Below, piece after piece: positions 63,136 to 64,000 of a DNA stretch of 64,000 bases. The position numbers were made by a program, and so were the translations under genes. How positions within the stretch are numbered: position 1 is the stretch's first letter; each line of letters opens with the position of its first letter. Source of the stretch: Candidatus Humimonas hydrogenitrophica (GTDB lineage: Bacteria > Gemmatimonadota > Gemmatimonadetes > Palauibacterales > Palauibacteraceae); assembly GCA_947581615.1 (NCBI GenBank), contig CANPVD010000053.1, positions 1 to 64,000 of the forward strand, written 5' to 3'. A model generated the notes under the pieces. It made no database searches. It was not told the origin of the DNA and worked only from the letters and a program-made list of their open reading frames with translations.

Positions 63136-64000
63136 TCAACAGATCCGTGGAAGTGGCTCACCGACCGGCTCCGTGAGGAGCCGACGTCCGAGGCCCGTGT
63201 CGAGGACCACCCGCCCGGGGTGGTCAGCGGCACAGGTGCCGATCACGGCGGCGTCGCGACCCAGGGGATGGGCGCGCAGGGCCGCCAGCACGTCCTCCAC
63301 CCGCTCGGGCCGGATGCCCATGAGTGCCTTGCCCTCGTTGGCGATGTGGAAGGGGTCCAGGCCCAGCATCTCCGCGGCCGCTCGCACCGAGTGGCGGACG
63401 GGCACCGCGGGCTCGTCGATCACGATGCTGACGCGGCTCTTGTCCGCCATCTCGTGGAGCGCGCTCGCCACCCCGCCCCGGGTCGGGTCCTTGAGGGCCA
63501 CCACCCCGGCGCCGCCGGCCTCGAGCGCCGCGCGCACGAGCCCGTTGATCGGAGCGACGTCGGAGAGGAGCTCCTCGTCGAACTCCAGCTCGTGGCGCCG
63601 CGCCATGAGCGAGATCCCGTGGTCCCCCACGGTGCCGGTGACCACGATTCGGTCCCCGGGCTGCAGACCCGCGTCGATCACCACCCGAGACGTGATCGCG
63701 ACACCCGCGGTGTTGAGGATGAGGCCATCCACCTCGCCCCGGGGCATGACCTTGGTGTCACCGGTGATCACGGTCGTGCCCGCCTCGCGGCAGGTCTCGA
63801 GCATGGAGAGCTGGATCGCCTCGAGCTCCGTTCTTCGGAATCCCTCCTCGACCACCACGGCGCAGGTGAGCCCCAGGGGCTCGGTGGCCCCCATCATGGC
63901 CAGGTCGTTGACCGTGCCGGCCACGGCCAGGCGGCCGATGTCGCCGCCGGGGAAGCGAATGGGGTGGACCACGTGGGAGTCGGTGGTCACCACCAGCCAG
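63136..64000 (-). CDS. hypE: hydrogenase maturation factor HypE (partial, 5' end beyond window)
   Basis: The visible 287 residues include FPGGDIGRLAVAGTVNDLAMMGA, ITGDTKVMPRGEVDGLILNTAG, LKDPTRGGVASALHEMA and NEGKALMGIRPERVEDVL, the diagnostic HypE blocks. The last four residues are PRIC: the C-terminal Cys of HypE is carbamoylated by HypF and dehydrated by HypE's ATP-dependent activity to thiocyanate, giving the cyanide ligands of the [NiFe]-hydrogenase site. About 50-65 N-terminal residues lie past the right edge. The formyltransferase gene starts 17 bases downstream, indicating cotranscription. A [NiFe]-hydrogenase must be encoded elsewhere, presumably to the right. Confidence 0.95.
   Translation of the reverse strand, partial: WLVVTTDSHVVHPIRFPGGDIGRLAVAGTVNDLAMMGATEPLGLTCAVVVEEGFRRTELEAIQLSMLETCREAGTTVITGDTKVMPRGEVDGLILNTAGVAITSRVVIDAGLQPGDRIVVTGTVGDHGISLMARRHELEFDEELLSDVAPINGLVRAALEAGGAGVVALKDPTRGGVASALHEMADKSRVSIVIDEPAVPVRHSVRAAAEMLGLDPFHIANEGKALMGIRPERVEDVLAALRAHPLGRDAAVIGTCAADHPGRVVLDTGLGRRLLTEPVGEPLPRIC

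Noticed and set aside
61314-63233. A 639-codon frame that looks like a crotonase fused to an upstream domain
   Set aside because: Above 62210 this frame encodes Arg/Gly/Ala-rich noise, while the formyltransferase motifs are in a different frame. The two proteins are separate genes here.

Overview
This is a gene-dense chromosomal segment of roughly 70% GC from an aerobic or facultatively aerobic Gram-negative-type bacterium. TonB-dependent receptors, lipoproteins and an Omp85-like barrel show an outer membrane. The style of the large secreted and hypothetical proteins (TolB-type propeller fused to a surface-antigen barrel, DUF4384-like pair, many TPR/lipoprotein genes) resembles Gemmatimonadota. 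That assignment is an inference from gene content; no rRNA or other marker is present. I saw no CRISPR array, insertion sequence, tRNA or rRNA.

Layout. (1) 1-2.8 kb: gltX (cut at the left edge), divergent from a thiolase. (2) 2.9-7.5 kb: a minus-strand respiratory block with a fused heme A synthase/heme O synthase (CtaA-CtaB) followed by cytochrome bd oxidase cydA-cydB. (3) 7.7-11.7 kb: an MsbA-like ABC exporter and a TonB-dependent receptor. (4) 11.6-17.2 kb: a minus-strand set with an atypical Nramp homologue, hyuA, hyuB and a TlpA-like thioredoxin, the last three linked by GTGA start/stop overlaps. (5) 17.4-21.7 kb: a cobalamin riboswitch heading a coupled btuC-btuD-btuB-like vitamin B12 uptake operon. 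(6) 21.7-27.9 kb: a TPR protein, then late heme synthesis (hemE, hemH, HemY-type protoporphyrinogen oxidase) and an MFS transporter. (7) 28-31.8 kb: an SPFH protein and an MprF-like aminoacyl-phosphatidylglycerol synthase/flippase. (8) 31.8-37.2 kb: an envelope cluster with LpoB-like lipoprotein, TPR lipoprotein, COG3014-like lipoprotein, AsmA-like protein and a LamG-like secreted protein. (9) 37.4-43.2 kb: SDR, Ycf46-like AAA ATPase, inorganic pyrophosphatase, M14 peptidase, SPW membrane protein and YbhB-like protein. (10) 43.2-55 kb: exported proteins, including two tandem DUF4384-like paralogues, an MBL-fold hydrolase, a metallopeptidase/propeller/barrel fusion and an M1 aminopeptidase coupled to a small gene. 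(11) 55.3-61.3 kb: small stress-type proteins, a GNAT enzyme, a YjbQ-like protein and a PLP decarboxylase. (12) 61.3-64 kb: hypE (cut at the right edge), a formyltransferase and an atypical enoyl-CoA-hydratase-fold protein.

How the genes fit together. Heme is a recurring theme: late heme synthesis, heme O/A synthesis and a heme-containing quinol oxidase all lie within 27 kb. The strongest candidate for something undescribed is at the right edge. HypX, the protein reported to make the active-site CO of [NiFe]-hydrogenases under aerobic conditions, is a formyltransferase fused to an enoyl-CoA-hydratase-fold domain. Here those two activities are encoded by two separate genes overlapping by 4 bases, 17 bases downstream of hypE. 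I interpret this as a split HypX system, which with the quinol oxidase would fit aerobic hydrogen oxidation.
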